The notes under the pieces: model-generated
The model's database searches: none
The model's input: the letters and a program-made list of their open reading frames with translations, nothing else
Told to the model about the DNA's origin: nothing
Position numbers and translations under genes: made by a program
Source: Bemisia tabaci
Taxonomy: Eukaryota; Arthropoda; Insecta; Hemiptera; Aleyrodidae
Length of the DNA stretch: 64,000 nt
Direction of reading: 5' to 3'
NCBI RefSeq assembly: GCF_918797505.1
Contig: NC_092800.1
Location: forward strand, 620,001 to 684,000
In this document: positions 1 to 12,546 of the stretch, in pieces
Position numbering within the stretch: position 1 is the stretch's first letter
Layout of the letters: the number at the start of each line of letters is the position of its first letter

Positions 1-400
1 CGTTTTAAGCCAAAAAATGGTGCTTAGAATTCATGGCGAGATAAACGAACTAGTTACGAATGAAGAAAAGAGGAAAGAACTTCAATTGAAAGTTGATTGA
101 AAAAATTTTAAAATGAATTGTAGCATGACCGAGAAGATTCAAATTAATTAACAGCGGATGTCTCGCATACACTTTGATGTACAACGGATTGCGTGACACT
201 CCTATGTTCATTTTATCACGCTTTCGGAAACAGTTGCTGGAATTTAATTTGCCGACTACGTTCCATCTGATCCACAAACTGTAAGCTGTCGCTGCAACTC
301 CTTTCCCACTCACTCGACCATGCATCTGCTTTTGCATCATTTCCACAGGTCGACCTCCTAAAGCAGCCTTTAAAAAAGCCTGCTTTGGAAGGCAACCAGA

Positions 401-655
401 GCAGTGGCGATTCTTGAAATTTATAGACAAAGCTACAGACAAAAAGGACAAGCGGGATATGGAGGGATTTTATTTGTGGAAGCGGATGGTTGCCATGGAC
501 AAAGGAGGAAGGTAATAGACTAACGGCAACCCGCGAGAGACCCTATAATTAGTCCATCATTTTCTCCCTTAGTCTATAGAAACCACCCTTTTCAACCAAT
601 ACGATCGCTCCATACTCCCTACATCTTCTTCGTCGATCGCTTTGTCTATAATCTA
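401..655. repeat. MITE-like family A, copy 1
   Basis: Palindromic element with ends like GACAAAGCTACAGACAAA and CTTTGTCTATA, and an inner block AAGCGGATGGTTGCCATGGA / CAACCACCCGCTTCCACC-type sequence shared with the other A copies. No coding capacity. Confidence 0.75.
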
Positions 656-1600
656 TGCTGGAATGTTCCGGAAAAAAACTAAAATCCAGAACAACTCCAG
701 ACTCTCTGCTAGGAAGCATGGAAGCATGTATAAGCTTGCAGAATGAAAAAATTCCAGAAAGGTATAAGGGCAATAACTAAAAAATATTTGTAGAAAAGTT
801 GCGATACTTTGGCACCAAGAAATTCGGCAGCATGCCGCTAGTAAAAGCTCTCGTGGTAACTAGAACGTGCGATGGTAATAAACGGGAAAATATTGATATT
901 TGCGGGCTCAGCTGGGAGTCACGTAAATGCTCCCTGCATCCCTGGCTGGTGCTGGGGTGGGAAATAGGGGTTGCCGACGCCATTGCGCCATTGCAAGGGG
1001 GATTGCATCAAGGGCGAGGGGTTGTTGACGCGCCCAACCCCCCTTAAAGTGTGAACGCGCCCTCCGCCCGCCAACGTCCTTGAATTTCCCGTTCTAACCA
1101 GGGTTTTCATCCCTACGGAGATCGCTTTTCCCGTCTGGAGCCAACCTCCCCCCTCCCCCTCCACTCACCCTACTAGACAGATCCCTGAGGCTAAACGTCT
1201 TTGTTCCTTCTCGCGAGCTCTCCCGGCTGTTGAACCACATTTTGCAATAGGACACCATTATTTCCTCCTCATTCTAGAAATAACATGGATGCCATTAATT
1301 TCCCTCAGCAGATAGGTGTTTTTGCGAGTAAGCCAGGAACGAGTGTTTCTCATTGCAAAAATGTAATCTCTTTGAGTCTATTCACGCTAAAAAAGGTAAA
1401 AAAACTAAGTTCCGCCAAAAACTCTAAGCTAGGTACCAATATATAGATGGCATTTTGATTTAAAAAAAAAAGCCTAAAAATGCCGAGCCAGACTGAAATT
1501 GTGGAGCTTCAAAAATTTTCAGTCTAAAAAACTTAGTTTCGAGAGAAACTTACTCCAAAATATTATCTGGCACGTTCAGGACACGGAATTGCTGGGTTCA

Positions 1601-1798
1601 GTGGCGATTCATGAAAGTTGGTAACACTATTAGACTATAAAGGGGAAAATTATGAACACTAATTAAAGGGTCTGTTATCGGTTGCCAATAGTCAATCTAT
1701 TACCAACCTCCTTCGTCCATTGCAACCACCCGCTTCCACCAATAGGATCCCTCCTTATCCCTTTTGTCTTCGTCGTCTATAGCTTTGTCGATACATTT
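1601..1798. repeat. MITE-like family A, copy 2 (decayed left arm)
   Basis: Contains TCCTTCGTCCATTGCAACCA, CGCTTCCACCAATAGGATC and CTTTGTCGAT, shared with copy 19,267-19,540; the left arm is shortened. Confidence 0.65.
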
Positions 1799-2762
1799 CA
1801 TTTACATTTTTTTTTTCATTTACATTCATTTTTTTTACATTTTTAAATTTTCCCGCTGAATGGGATTTTCCATCGAAGTCTTAAAATCCGACTTTCCGGA
1901 GCAAAATTTTGACCTTATTCGGGCCGATTTCGATCAAATTGAAGCATTCTCGGGCTTCTTAAGCATATTTCGGCCCCTGGAAAAATAACCTCCTCCGATT
2001 CTCCCCGATGCGATGACTTGGCCAAAAGGGCGCCCTTGGCAAAACATGTTGAGAAATTACCGCGCCATGAGTTACAGCATCAAAAAAAACTAATTACGGG
2101 CGTTGGTAAAGAATAAACTTCCAGATAATGGAGGACCGAAAGTGCTGCCTTTTTAATGAAGAGCGCCGTATAAACCTTCCAACGTTGCCGAATTTCCTTA
2201 TATAAAATACTCATTTTTAAGGAGGTTTGGACCGCATTTAGGAGAAAGGGACTAAACATAATCACCTGCTGCTAAATTTAACTGGGCAATTTAATTCTTT
2301 TACGAGAGAACGTTTTTGCGGATTTTTTGAAAATTTTAAGGATTTTACTTTGTACCATGCAAAAAATTCACTTAAATTTGCATAAAAAATCCGCACAATC
2401 GTTTTAATGTAAACAACAAATTACCCAGTTAAATCGGACAATAGCTGATGTGGCTTGGTTCCTTTCTGCTTAATGCGTTCCATTTGCGAATATTTTTCTT
2501 CCGATCTTCTAAGAGTATTACATTCGAAATTTAAGCAGAAGTACCTGAAAAATACGAGGTAAAAAATATTCACAACTTCCTTCAAGATTAAATATTTTAA
2601 TCTTAAGAGTCCAGCCCACTTACAAAATAGAGGCTTGAAAGAGGCTCATCGATTGCCCCGACTTAAACCGCTGTCCAATGAGAGGGCCAGGAAAGGCATG
2701 GATGAACCTCTTTGAAGCCTCTAGTTTGTAAAAGGGCTGGACGCTTTAGGAAATGTAAGAAC

Positions 2763-3176
2763 CAGGGTTGCCAAAGAATTTAGAAAATGAAATTTCCTGA
2801 CATTACCCTGATTTCCCTGACACATTTTGGTGAGATTCCCTGACAATTGAAGATGTGACGGATGGTTAAGAAGGCATGATTGAAAATAGTTTTCAGGCAA
2901 AATTTCTATTCCAAAATCTCAAACCCATTCTAGAAAGCAAATGAGGGTGATTTAACAAATTTTCCCTGACATTTTTGTCATTTTCCCTGACATTTTCGTC
3001 ATGTTAAGAAGGCATAATTGAAAATAGTTTTCAGGCAAAATTTCTAATCCAAAATCTCAAACCCATTCTAGAAAGCAAACGAGGGTGATTTAACAAATTT
3101 TCCCTAACATTTTTGTCATTTTCCCTGACATTTTCGTCATTTTCCCTGACATTTCCCCTGACTGTGGGAACCCTGG
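2763..3176. repeat. 'CCCTGACATTTTC' repeat with internal tandem duplication
   Basis: Bounded by CAGGGTTGCC and GGAACCCTGG. A 138 bp unit starting GTTAAGAAGGCATGATTGAA (2,865-3,002) is repeated at 3,003-3,140. The same family occurs at 17,112-17,409 in single-copy form. Confidence 0.8.
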
Positions 3177-3599
3177 AACATGGATACGACATTTTTCCTG
3201 CGGACGGGCGGGTGGGTGAGCCGGCGAGACCTCGGTGAAATTTGGCAATTTAGCGCGATGACATTGATGATTAGCGGGCTAATCTTTTTGGTGCGTGTTC
3301 AAAAATCACCGTGACGCCGCCCAAAATCCAGCGTGGAGCGTAAGAATGCTCATAATTAAGTTGGCCACAGCCCACGTTGACGAATCGGCCCCACTCGCCG
3401 ATTCTTTGCGCTAAAAACCATTCAAATTTTTCCTGTGCATCCGGCAAACCTCCAACCCGCGCACAGGTGCAAAAATAACTCAACCCATCGCGTTACCTGT
3501 ACAGAGAGTGTACTGCCACCTTGGCGCCACTCTCTCGTCATTCTATTACTCAGGGTGTCTGCTGAGCAATAGCTTGGCGTGCTTTGCGATATATCGATT

Positions 3600-3702
3600 C
3601 ATCCGCCATTCAAATTTATGGAAAAGGATCGACGGACAGGGATACGGGTATTTCTTGCTTCCTTTGTCCCTTGCAGTTATCCGCTTCCACCAATATGATC
3701 GC
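3600..3702. repeat. Family A fragment, internally deleted
   Basis: AAATTTATGGA near 3,612 and CTTTGTCC ... CCGCTTCCACCAATATGATC near 3,662-3,700 are joined with the middle missing. Confidence 0.5.
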
Positions 3703-3802
3703 TTAAAAAAATGTACTCTTTTTTTGTTGCTTCTCTACTTCCGGTTCAGTCCAGGCATCCGAAAAAGGGGATAAGCCCCATACTCGTTAGTGGAGGCTAA
3801 TC

Positions 3803-4056
3803 CTACCGTGCCAAGGAAGAACTCCGTGTGAACATTTGAGAGTTGCAAAATTTCCACCGATAAAATGTTTGTTTTTGAGGAGTGTTATGATTATTTTTTC
3901 TTGAAATACTCAGATAATTTGGACCTGATTACGAATAAAATTTTCTGAAAAATTCGAAGAAATATATTCACAAATTTCCTTCAAAATTGGATTTTTGTCC
4001 AAGAAAATTTGGCAACGTCTGTAGACTCATACGGCATTCTTCCTTCAATACGGCAG
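3803..4056. repeat. MITE-like family B, copy 1
   Basis: Ends TACCGTGCCAAGGAAGAAC and CGGCATTCTTCCTTCAATAC; about 254 bp; inner halves AGTTGCAAAATTTCC and ATTTGGCAACGTCTG are inverted copies. Confidence 0.75.
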
Positions 4057-4525
4057 AATTCTCTAAATTAGTGGCAACTTGCATTAATTTTTTGCTTTCT
4101 ACTTTCAACGAGCCTGTTAATTTCAATCGTGGGATGGAAGGAACGAGAGAACCCTTGATAAGTAGTTCTAAAAATTCCGTGAGAATGGCGACCGTTACTC
4201 GAGCTAACGTGAGAATCATTAGTTACACAGAATTGCGGGATCACCGTTGAGCCGGGTGCTTGACCCATATCTCGTGCACTTGCGGTGCGGAATGAAATAT
4301 GGAGGCAGTTATGCCCACCAGAAATATAAACCCTTCTCATCACCGCAGTTTAAGTCCTGTAAAATGCTTTTTAACCCGAGAAATGATTGCGCACTTCGGC
4401 CGAATCAAGTGGCATCTGAAATGTTGCCAATGCCCGGCGGCCAGAAGTCTAAAATCTAATTTCGTTTTGCTGAGAGAGAATCATAACGTTATCGAATTTA
4501 CAGGGGTACAGTTTGAACGAGGTTC

Positions 4526-4699
4526 AAAATTGTTGTCGTTGTTCTAAATTCTTCTAAAAGGAGTATCGTTCAAGGCCACAGAATATGGCTGATTATCGAA
4601 ATGGATATAGACTATCCATTTCGATAATCAACCACAGAATACTTCTCTGGCCTTGAACGATACTCCTTTGAAAGTATTTAAAACAACGACAACAATTTT
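4526..4699. repeat. Foldback, 174 bp
   Basis: AAAATTGTTGTCGTTGTT at the left returns as AACAACGACAACAATTTT at the right; GGAGTATCGTTCAAGGCCA is matched by TGGCCTTGAACGATACTCC; centre near 4,612. Confidence 0.85.
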
Positions 4700-5040
4700 C
4701 TCCGATAAAGCGGGAAAAGCAGTCTTTACTCTCCAACTTATAACATGAAACATGACCTTTAGTCACGTGAAATATTTTTCTTCGTGCTGCTTTGGAGACT
4801 CGGCCAAGAATCGTTTTATTACGCCGATCGCGCCGGTGCAGGCATTCAAATATGGAATCCATCAATACTCCTCTTACCACGCGACATATTTTCCGCGGGA
4901 AGTCACGAAAGAGAAAACAGTTTACTTCAGATTCACGTTAATGACCTACATACGATTTCAGAATAAGGTGAACGTACCTAGGCTAGAGCACAGAGTAACC
5001 ATCAGCAATAAACAAAACATTTAAAAATGAATACGATTCA

Positions 5041-5669
5041 AATGGGCCTGTTGCATGCAAGAGATACAGCCGTGCGAATAGACTTTTCAGAGGTTAAATG
5101 ACACGAAAATTACGATGGTCACATTAAAAAAGTCTGAAATACACTCCTTACTGCGCAATTTGCGTTGTTAGGAACGCGCTTTTTCAAATTTCCCGCGTCT
5201 GGGGGCAGTTTTCCAACGGAAACAATTAACGGCAACTCGCGGCTATTTCCGGTCAACTAAAACTGACAACATAACCTAAAAATCGGAGCTCGTGACATCG
5301 TGAAATGAAATGTAGAAGGATTGCGTTGGATATTTAAAAGTTGATCGATTTGGTTACCGCATAAAGCGTATATGGACCACTATAGGAGATCACGTTGGGT
5401 TTGTAAACAAACTGAGGGAAAAAATAACAACAACAACAACGACTCGATATCTTCCGGAAATCACCGAGTCCGCCGTTTGTTCGTTTCCGGTGATTAGAAA
5501 ACTGCCCCCAGACGCGGGAAATTTGAAAAAGCGCGTTCCTAACAACGCAAATTGCGCAGTAAGGAGTGTATTTCAGACTTTTTTAATGTGACCATCGTAA
5601 TTTTCGTGTCATTTAACCTCTAAAAAGTCTATTCGCGCGGCTGTATCTCTTGCATGCAACAGGCCCATT
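5041..5669. repeat. Element with about 170 bp terminal inverted repeats
   Basis: Left arm from AATGGGCCTGTTGCATGCAA to GTCTGGGGGCAGTTTTC (5,041-5,213); right arm is its near-exact inverse (about 5,484-5,669). The unique middle of 270 bp has no ORF. Confidence 0.9.
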
Positions 5670-6270
5670 CATGTCGTTAACAATATTGCATACCGATGCG
5701 ATAAAACTTAAAAAAAGACGTTGAGTGTGAACTTTCTCGATGCATGATTAACGCCATGATTAAATGCATCTCAATCGATGCATGATTAAAGTTGTTTGAT
5801 ATCAATAGCGTCTAAAATTTAATCAGTGAGAACGAAAACACACCAACTCTGTAACTCAAAAATGCTTAATTTTCATTAAAGACAGTCAATATTTACAAAG
5901 GTCATTGAAGTTAGCGCATTTGTTCTAGCTTGGACCTTTAAGAATCCTTTTGTACTTGTTCTTCGAAACCAAAACTCTTTTTCGAAGACTATAACTTCTT
6001 CACCCACTGTACATGATTGTGTGCGTCTTGATTATTTTCATTTCTTCGAGTTAGTGTGTTTTCGTTCAATTATGACTTGATTACGCACACCGGTCGATGA
6101 ACCTTTTTTACTCTCTCGAACATGAAGTTGACAGAGTCTTGCCGCAAATAAATGGGTGGGTATTTCGTAATGATACGTCTAAAAAACGACTTATCTTGCA
6201 CGGACAAATAGTATTACAGCCCCTCACTTCAATCTTTTTCAAACACTTTTGCCTCATTCCTTTGTATGGC

Positions 6271-6544
6271 ATTAATCTTCACATCTTACTCAAAAATAAC
6301 ACTGAAAAAAAAAAAAAAAAAAAAAAAAAAAGATTGGTAGAATTTGCTATTCCGTCACGCTGTATTTTACAGAGCGTCAATTCTGCCAGAAGAAAGGTAA
6401 ACGTTACTATATACTGGTAGAGGTAACCATTCCTCCGGCAGAATCGACTTCGAATTCACGCTGTGTAAAATACAGCGTGACGGAATGGTAAATTCTACCA
6501 ATCTTTTTTTCAGTGTTATTTTTTAGTAAGATGTGAAGATTAAG
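6271..6544. repeat. Foldback with CACTGAAAAA-type inner motif
   Basis: ATTAATCTTCACATCTTACT left, AGTAAGATGTGAAGATTAAG right, then CACTG + A tract against T tract + CAGTG, then AGATTGGTAGAATTTGCTAT against its inverse. A 27 nt A run lies at 6,305-6,331. Confidence 0.85.
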
Positions 6545-6680
6545 GTCTACTGAATACTTGAGTTTTTGTGGAGACTGCGGCTGTTGGATGTGGTGGGGAT
6601 CACGATAGGACTAAGTTTTGCGATTCGGAACTACAATTTCTGGTCCATTTGGTAAAAGCACTTATAAGCATGTGCATATA

Positions 6681-7235
6681 ATGGACCACTAGACAAAGTA
6701 CGAATTTCAGCATTCTGATGCATGTTTCATGACCAAAATTTCACTTAAAATACGATACGCACAACGAAAATTACCGAAATCAACTCCTTACGAAGATATT
6801 TAATGATTCCTGATGCGTGAATTCAAACCACCCGCTCATGAAAACTTAATGCTCTACGTGATTCACATCGCGCGCTAAACGTTATCATGACAGTCTCTTG
6901 CAGTATAAAAATCTGGCAACCTCAATCTTGACACTTTGGCTCAGCTATAGCAAATTGCTTATAGTTTGAACAACACATGGAAGGAAATGAACATTGCTCG
7001 ATTGAGAGGCTTGCTGAGACCGTTGTAGTGCTCGATCTGACTCACGTAGAGCTTTGAGTTTCTCGTGAGCGGGCAGTTCAAGTTCCTCGTAACCAATGTG
7101 AAATAAAAATGTTAATATAGCTTCGTTAGGAGTTGGTTTCAGTAATTTTCGTTGCGCGAATCGTGTTCTACGTGAAATTTTGGTTAAGATACATGTATCA
7201 GAATGCTTAAATTCGTACCTTGTCTAGTGGTCCAT
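6681..7235. repeat. Element with about 120 bp terminal inverted repeats
   Basis: ATGGACCACTAGACAAAGTA left, CTTGTCTAGTGGTCCAT right; GATGCATGTTTCATGACC is met by an inverted GGTTAAGATACATGTATC. A related fragment (TGATACATGTTTCATCATG) lies near 21,771. Confidence 0.85.
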
Positions 7236-7248
7236 TAAATCGTTTGAG

Positions 7249-7521
7249 TTACTTTTGCAACCCTGGAATAGAGATACGTTCCTTCGTGCGGGAAACAAGG
7301 ATTGCAAGCAGTTCAATGACCGCGGGCATTTTTTGGTCGGTGGGCTCAAGCTCGAAGTGCATTGACCAAGTAACAGCTTTCGAAGGGGTTCTTATCAAAT
7401 TGGATGGAGTAACACTTGCTGGGGGTTGAAGAGAAGGAATCGATAGTGGAAACTCCAAGAAGTCGCCACCCCTCGCCACGGCTCCCGACAAGCGAAGCCG
7501 GAAATGCGGAAACGCACTCAC
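7249..7521 (-). CDS. Unrecognised ORF of better-than-average composition
   Basis: 90-codon open frame in a locally GC-richer stretch, reading FRLRLSGAVARGGDFLEFPL and later PAVIELLAILVSRTKERI. No family recognised and no clear donor or acceptor pair. Could be a leader exon of the gene on this strand, a decayed element or chance. Confidence 0.15.
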   Translation of the reverse strand: MSAFPHFRLRLSGAVARGGDFLEFPLSIPSLQPPASVTPSNLIRTPSKAVTWSMHFELEPTDQKMPAVIELLAILVSRTKERISIPGLQK

Positions 7522-8155
7522 ATTATGAAAACCCTTTCAATGATTTATTATTCCTCTCCTGGTGAGCCTTATCTCTCGCCGACGCGACGCGACGCGCGAC
7601 GAATGCATTTATCATCCTCGAGATCTCCTGACACGAACCAAACCCGGAGGAACTGACGATTTCCGTCCCTGATAAAGGAATCTAGCTTTTGTCTAGCTTT
7701 TCCAGTTCCGGATCAACCGGATAATCGATACTTGTTTCATTTGTATTTCAAGTTTGAAAGCTTATATTCATAATTGCCAAGAAAACTGAGTTGAGAGGGT
7801 GCCATTCCTATTTCTCCCAGAGTGTCTAGCCATTTTTAAAAGAAATATTCCTTTACATTTCCCTCATTTCCCTGACAAAAATGGCAACCCTGTAAATGTA
7901 TTTCCCCTATCTTTGCACGGAGAGTTTGTCTTGATATAGAGGTGGACTCTAAGGGTAGCGTGGGATATCCTCTCCAATTCAGTCTCAACTTTGAGAGCTT
8001 TTTTAGAGCTTTGCAATTGATTTTAGAAAAAACTGATGGCACCATCGTGTTTCTCGCGAGATTTTACACAGGAATCAGTACTTGAAATCGCAAATTCCTG
8101 CAAGACGCATGCAAGAGCTGCATTCCCTGTTTTCCAGATTTTCTAGAGACCTATA

Positions 8156-8400
8156 CTGCCGTGCTAAAGAAGAACGCCGTATGAACATTCGAGATTTGCC
8201 AGATTTACTTCGATAAAATGTTTATTTTGGAGGAGAGTTACGGATATTTTCCCTTGAAATTTTCAGGACTTTTCGATGGGATTACGAGCAAAATTGTCTG
8301 AAAAGTTGAAGGAAAAATATTCATGAGTTTACCAGAAAATTCGCGTTTCATGAAAGGAAATTTGGCAACGCCTGAAGGTTCATATTATGGACACCCTTCC
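8156..8400. repeat. MITE-like family B, copy 2 (right end decayed)
   Basis: Begins CTGCCGTGCTAAAGAAGAAC and contains AAATTTGGCAACGCCTGAAG, but the right terminus has diverged. Confidence 0.65.
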
Positions 8401-9592
8401 CGGTTTCCTTGATCCTTACGAGGCCGAGTGGGCAAAAACGCTAGAACAATTCCTTCTACCACGACATAAAATAACTCTACCCTAACCAACCCAAAAACAA
8501 GCCTTCAAGGAACATTGAAGGTCCTACAAGGACGGAAAATCGGCTGGAGGAACTTGGAAACATGGGTGGATGGCCAAAGTGAGCTTTCATCGTTGAGTGA
8601 TGGAAGTTTTCCCAAGTTGAGCGGACGGAGAACCGCCCAGAGCTTTCAAGGTTCCCGCGAACACGCTACCGACTACAGATTCATCATTCGTCTTGATCGC
8701 GGTTCCATCCACTTGTCAACAGATTTTATAGTTTTGGCGCTCGTGTACTCTGCAATCGCACGCCCTGTAATTTGAGTCTTTCGCACCGCTAGGACCTTCG
8801 TCGTCGCACGAGTAAGCACTCCATAAACAGTATTACTTTACCAAGAAGGGGTAGCGGGGTAGCCTCCGTGAGCGCTACGCGCCTCCGGGCATTTACAAAG
8901 TCATCCTCCATTCCTCCATGGAAAACCCCAACTTCGCAACTTTATAAATGATCCGAACTGTTCCCGATATCTGTCAACATCTTCCAAACGGTCAATCTTC
9001 GTGTTTATCGAAAGTCGATATCCCTTTAGACATTGAAATAATTAGAATTGGGGCGGATCTTATCATGCATTTTTTGGTATTTCGTCGATTTCAACCATCA
9101 AAAGTTGATTCTGTTACCAGTGCAACACGCACGTTCCGTAAAATTTGATTACTTCGTTCATTGGAATTTGAAATGTATAACTTTTTTTAGAGAGTTAAAT
9201 CTTAAAAACACACAAGAAAATATCTCCCCCTCTCGCGAAGAAATATCCTGACATGACGAAAGACCGGATGTTTAGGTGCAGAAAAAACTTGAGCCCGAGT
9301 TAACGTTTTATTACAAACCACAAAGAGGGAGACGGGAGGAAAGAATTAAAAATAACCAGACCTCTCCCACCCCTCTCCTTTTGTAATTCACTTTACGTCA
9401 TTGATAACTTTCTTGAACATACTTTTTGGGATCCACGCAAGCTCTTATCGACTAATTTTGAGCTATACTTACGGCGCACCGTGCGCACCGCTAAATATCC
9501 AACGTAAGACATTTTCCAAGACGGCGAGCGCGAATCTTCCACAAGGCAACCTCGAAATTGAAATTGTGCACATTTGCCGAATATCAATGGGC

Positions 9593-10250
9593 GGTTTCAC
9601 GATAAGTTTTGTCGCCGTAACAGACAACACATTTTTCGGTAATATTTTTAGTAGTAATGATAATCACTCGAATTTTTTTGCATGAATCTACACAGGGTTA
9701 CGTGTTATAACGAATTTCAACGATTTATCGCTCTACTTTTCAATTTTAATATATGAATGGCCGAAAATGTGCTGTCTGTTACGCTGATTTTTTACCGCTT
9801 TACAGACAGCACAATTTCGGAATTTACATAATAATTGAGAAGTAGAGCGATAAATCATTAGAAATCGTTATAATACGTAACCCTTTAAAGATTACACTGA
9901 AAAAACGAGATTAGGGCTGGGCCTTAGAATTGCTTCACCTCATACCCCATAGGGGCAGGCCCTGCGCGGGTAGGGCCCAACCCTACCTGGACAGGGTCCA
10001 GACAGGGCTGAACCCTGAAGCAGGTAGCTTTGGGCTCTACCCGCGCCGGGCCTGCCCCTGTGGGTGAGGTAAAGCAATTTTACCTACCCAGTTAGGGCTG
10101 GGACCTTCCGCGCAGGTACCATGCAGGCCTAAACTCGTTTTTCCCGCGTAATGCGAAAAAATTTGCCTCAATTTTCATTTCTACTAAAAATATGACCGAA
10201 AAACGTGTTGTCTGTTACGGCGACAAAACTATTCCAGTTATCGTGAAACC
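9593..10250. repeat. Nested palindromic cluster
   Basis: Outer arms TTTCACGATAAGTTTTGTCG (9,594) and the inverse ending TATCGTGAAACC (10,250). Inside are a separate 195 bp foldback (GGGTTACGTGTTATAACG to CGTTATAATACGTAACCC, 9,693-9,887) and a GC-rich one (9,905-10,140, GGGGCAGGCCCTGCGCGGG against its inverse). Confidence 0.8.
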
Positions 10251-11009
10251 ATCCAGATGCAAGTTCCAATTTTCTCATAAGCAATACGCTATGTATCAAG
10301 TGCTATTAAAATACAATGCTATAAAATTGAAACCAAGCATCTAAATTCCAGCACTTTGAAATTTCCGCGAATACTTAGTGAAAAAAAAAATCAGCACTGA
10401 GGCGTGAAATTTCCTCCAATTCACTTTTGGTAATCCCGGAAAATTTTTAAGCCTTCGTATTCATAAAATTTCGAAAATTTCCAATTTTCGTGGGTGAGAG
10501 ACAGGGTTTTAAAGATGAACCATGAAACTAATTGAACATGCGTGTAAAAATTCTTTGAAAACATCGCATTTCCCTCTATTTATATGTATTAGTGGGTAAC
10601 TATTTTAAACACCTCTCTGGCATTACTGGGAGCAAGATTGTGGTTAAATAATGCATGAAGCGATGAGAAACAAGTAGGCAGTAATGTATGACCGGAGAAA
10701 TCTATTAGCAATCAAAATCTATTAGCAATCAAAAACTACTATGCATACAACATTCATGCACCTCTGTAGCAGAGGAAATAACAGAACGATTGACAAGGCA
10801 AGAAATTAAAACGCAATTATCACACCCAAATAGGCGTTTCGCCAAGCACCTTTCAAAAGACTTCCGTTTATTTTTATCTCCATATTCTTTAGAAGATCCA
10901 CTTCAAATTTACAGATTCGGTGCATTCAAAACTGACAGTGAACTACCAATTCCCAAGGAGACAAATTATTTTAATTTGTTTTCCCAAGACTGATGTAAAT
11001 TTAAAGGAA

Positions 11010-11222
11010 CACTGAAAAAAAAAGTAGCTTGGATCAAGCGTGATAATTCTTGAATTTGCCGCCAAAAATTTTCTTTATCTTGCTTTAAGCTGACTTTTTC
11101 TTGATTCAAGAAAAATAATGCTCGGATTAAGCAAAAAAAGTAGCTTATATTAACCAGCAAAATTCTTGATTTAAGAAGAAATACTTCTTGGCGGCAAATT
11201 TAAGATTCTTTTTTTTCCAGTG
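11010..11222. repeat. CACTGAAAA-type foldback
   Basis: CACTGAAAAAAAAAGTAGC left, TTCTTTTTTTTCCAGTG right; inner TGAATTTGCCGCCAA is met by TTGGCGGCAAATTTA. Confidence 0.8.
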
Positions 11223-11478
11223 AAGGTTATTAATTACAAGGAAGAAATAAAAAAACAAAAATGAGGACACCGGATTGCAGAAAATATTATTCCAATTCTA
11301 CAACCATTAAAGATTGGAAAGTGGAGATGAGGCGATTAGCCCCGTTAACAAAGCCAATTGGACTATATTTTGCAATTTGGGACTACAATGCCTTGCTCAT
11401 ACGTAAGAACACGTGTAAGCACAGGGAATTTGTTAGAGCATGCGTTGTTTCTAAACTGAGCCCGATATTATAGTTTCT

Positions 11479-11927
11479 AATGGGTCACTTTCGCTGGTCA
11501 CAGAATCGTGTTTTGACGCTTGATTCTTGTGGGTTAGCTAAAAATAATAAGATCTGTCCGAACAGCAACTTTTTACGTTGAATATTGACCGAGGTATCGT
11601 GCTGTGAAAAATTCGGTTCATGATGTCATCCACTGCGGTAGAGACACCCTTGGTTTCTTCCACCTTAGTTTCATCATTCAGAGAGACGAATATTTGCATT
11701 GGTTACTCAACATGAGATTTGGATGAAAATAGGTGGAAAAAACCAAGGGTCTCATGGCACTACCGCGGCGGATGGCGTCATAAACAGATTTTTTTTTTTT
11801 AAAGCACGATATCTCAGTTAATATTCAACGTAAAAAAGTTGCTGTTTGGACAGATCTGATTATTTTTAGCTGATCTACAAAATCGAGTATCAAAAAATAA
11901 TTCTGAGACCAGCGCAACTGACCCATT
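11479..11927. repeat. MITE-like family C, copy 1
   Basis: 449 bp, near-complete palindrome: AATGGGTCACTTTCGCTGGT at the left, ACCAGCGCAACTGACCCATT at the right. A second inverted pair, GAGACACCCTTGGTTTCTTC and AAAAACCAAGGGTCTCATG, lies near the centre. Confidence 0.85.
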
Positions 11928-11988
11928 GGACTATGTTTTTCAATATGGAACTACAATGTCTTGTTCAGCTGTAAAAACACGTATCATT

Positions 11989-12291
11989 CAGGGTGTCTAC
12001 TAAAACCGGCTGGCCAAAAACCAGTACTTTTACAGTACTATTTCAGTACATTCCCAAGATTTTCAGTACCTCCACAACAGGAAAAATGCAGTACTTTTTC
12101 AGTGCATCCTCTTTACGAAATTGGAAAAATTTCAAAAATTTGCATTTCTTGCTCAAATTGCGACAAAAATGATGAGAAATTAAAAAAAAATTCCGGACTT
12201 TCTTGCGGAATAGACGCACTTTTACAGTATTTCCGAAGCGCCCTTAAAAATCAGTACTATTTGCGGACTTTGCGGACTTGTAGACACCCTG
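11989..12291. repeat. MITE-like family F
   Basis: CAGGGTGTCTACTAAAACCG left and GCGGACTTGTAGACACCCTG right; internally several CAGTACTTTTACAGTAC-type units. It splits a shorter direct repeat (see findings), so it inserted after it. Confidence 0.8.
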
Positions 12292-12546
12292 CGTATGTGC
12301 ACAGGGAATTGTATGGTGCATAGCATACGTTGCTCCTATACTGAGCCCAGGTACAATAAATCCCACTTGGAAAATGAAATCCGATCAGCATCCACAGGGT
12401 CCACGATTGCACACTCAACAAACTTAAACCGCCTAAAGCAACCCTTGAGGAGCCAACAAGCGGTGCCAGAACTTTACATCCTACAAAGGGTGAAGAACTG
12501 ATCGGACAGAACAACAAAAAAGAAAATAAAATGAGAAAAAACGAAC

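Noticed and set aside
50..451. 133-codon minus ORF
   Set aside because: Runs through the start of a family A repeat; composition random.
11961..12323. 120-codon plus ORF
   Set aside because: Lies across the family F element.
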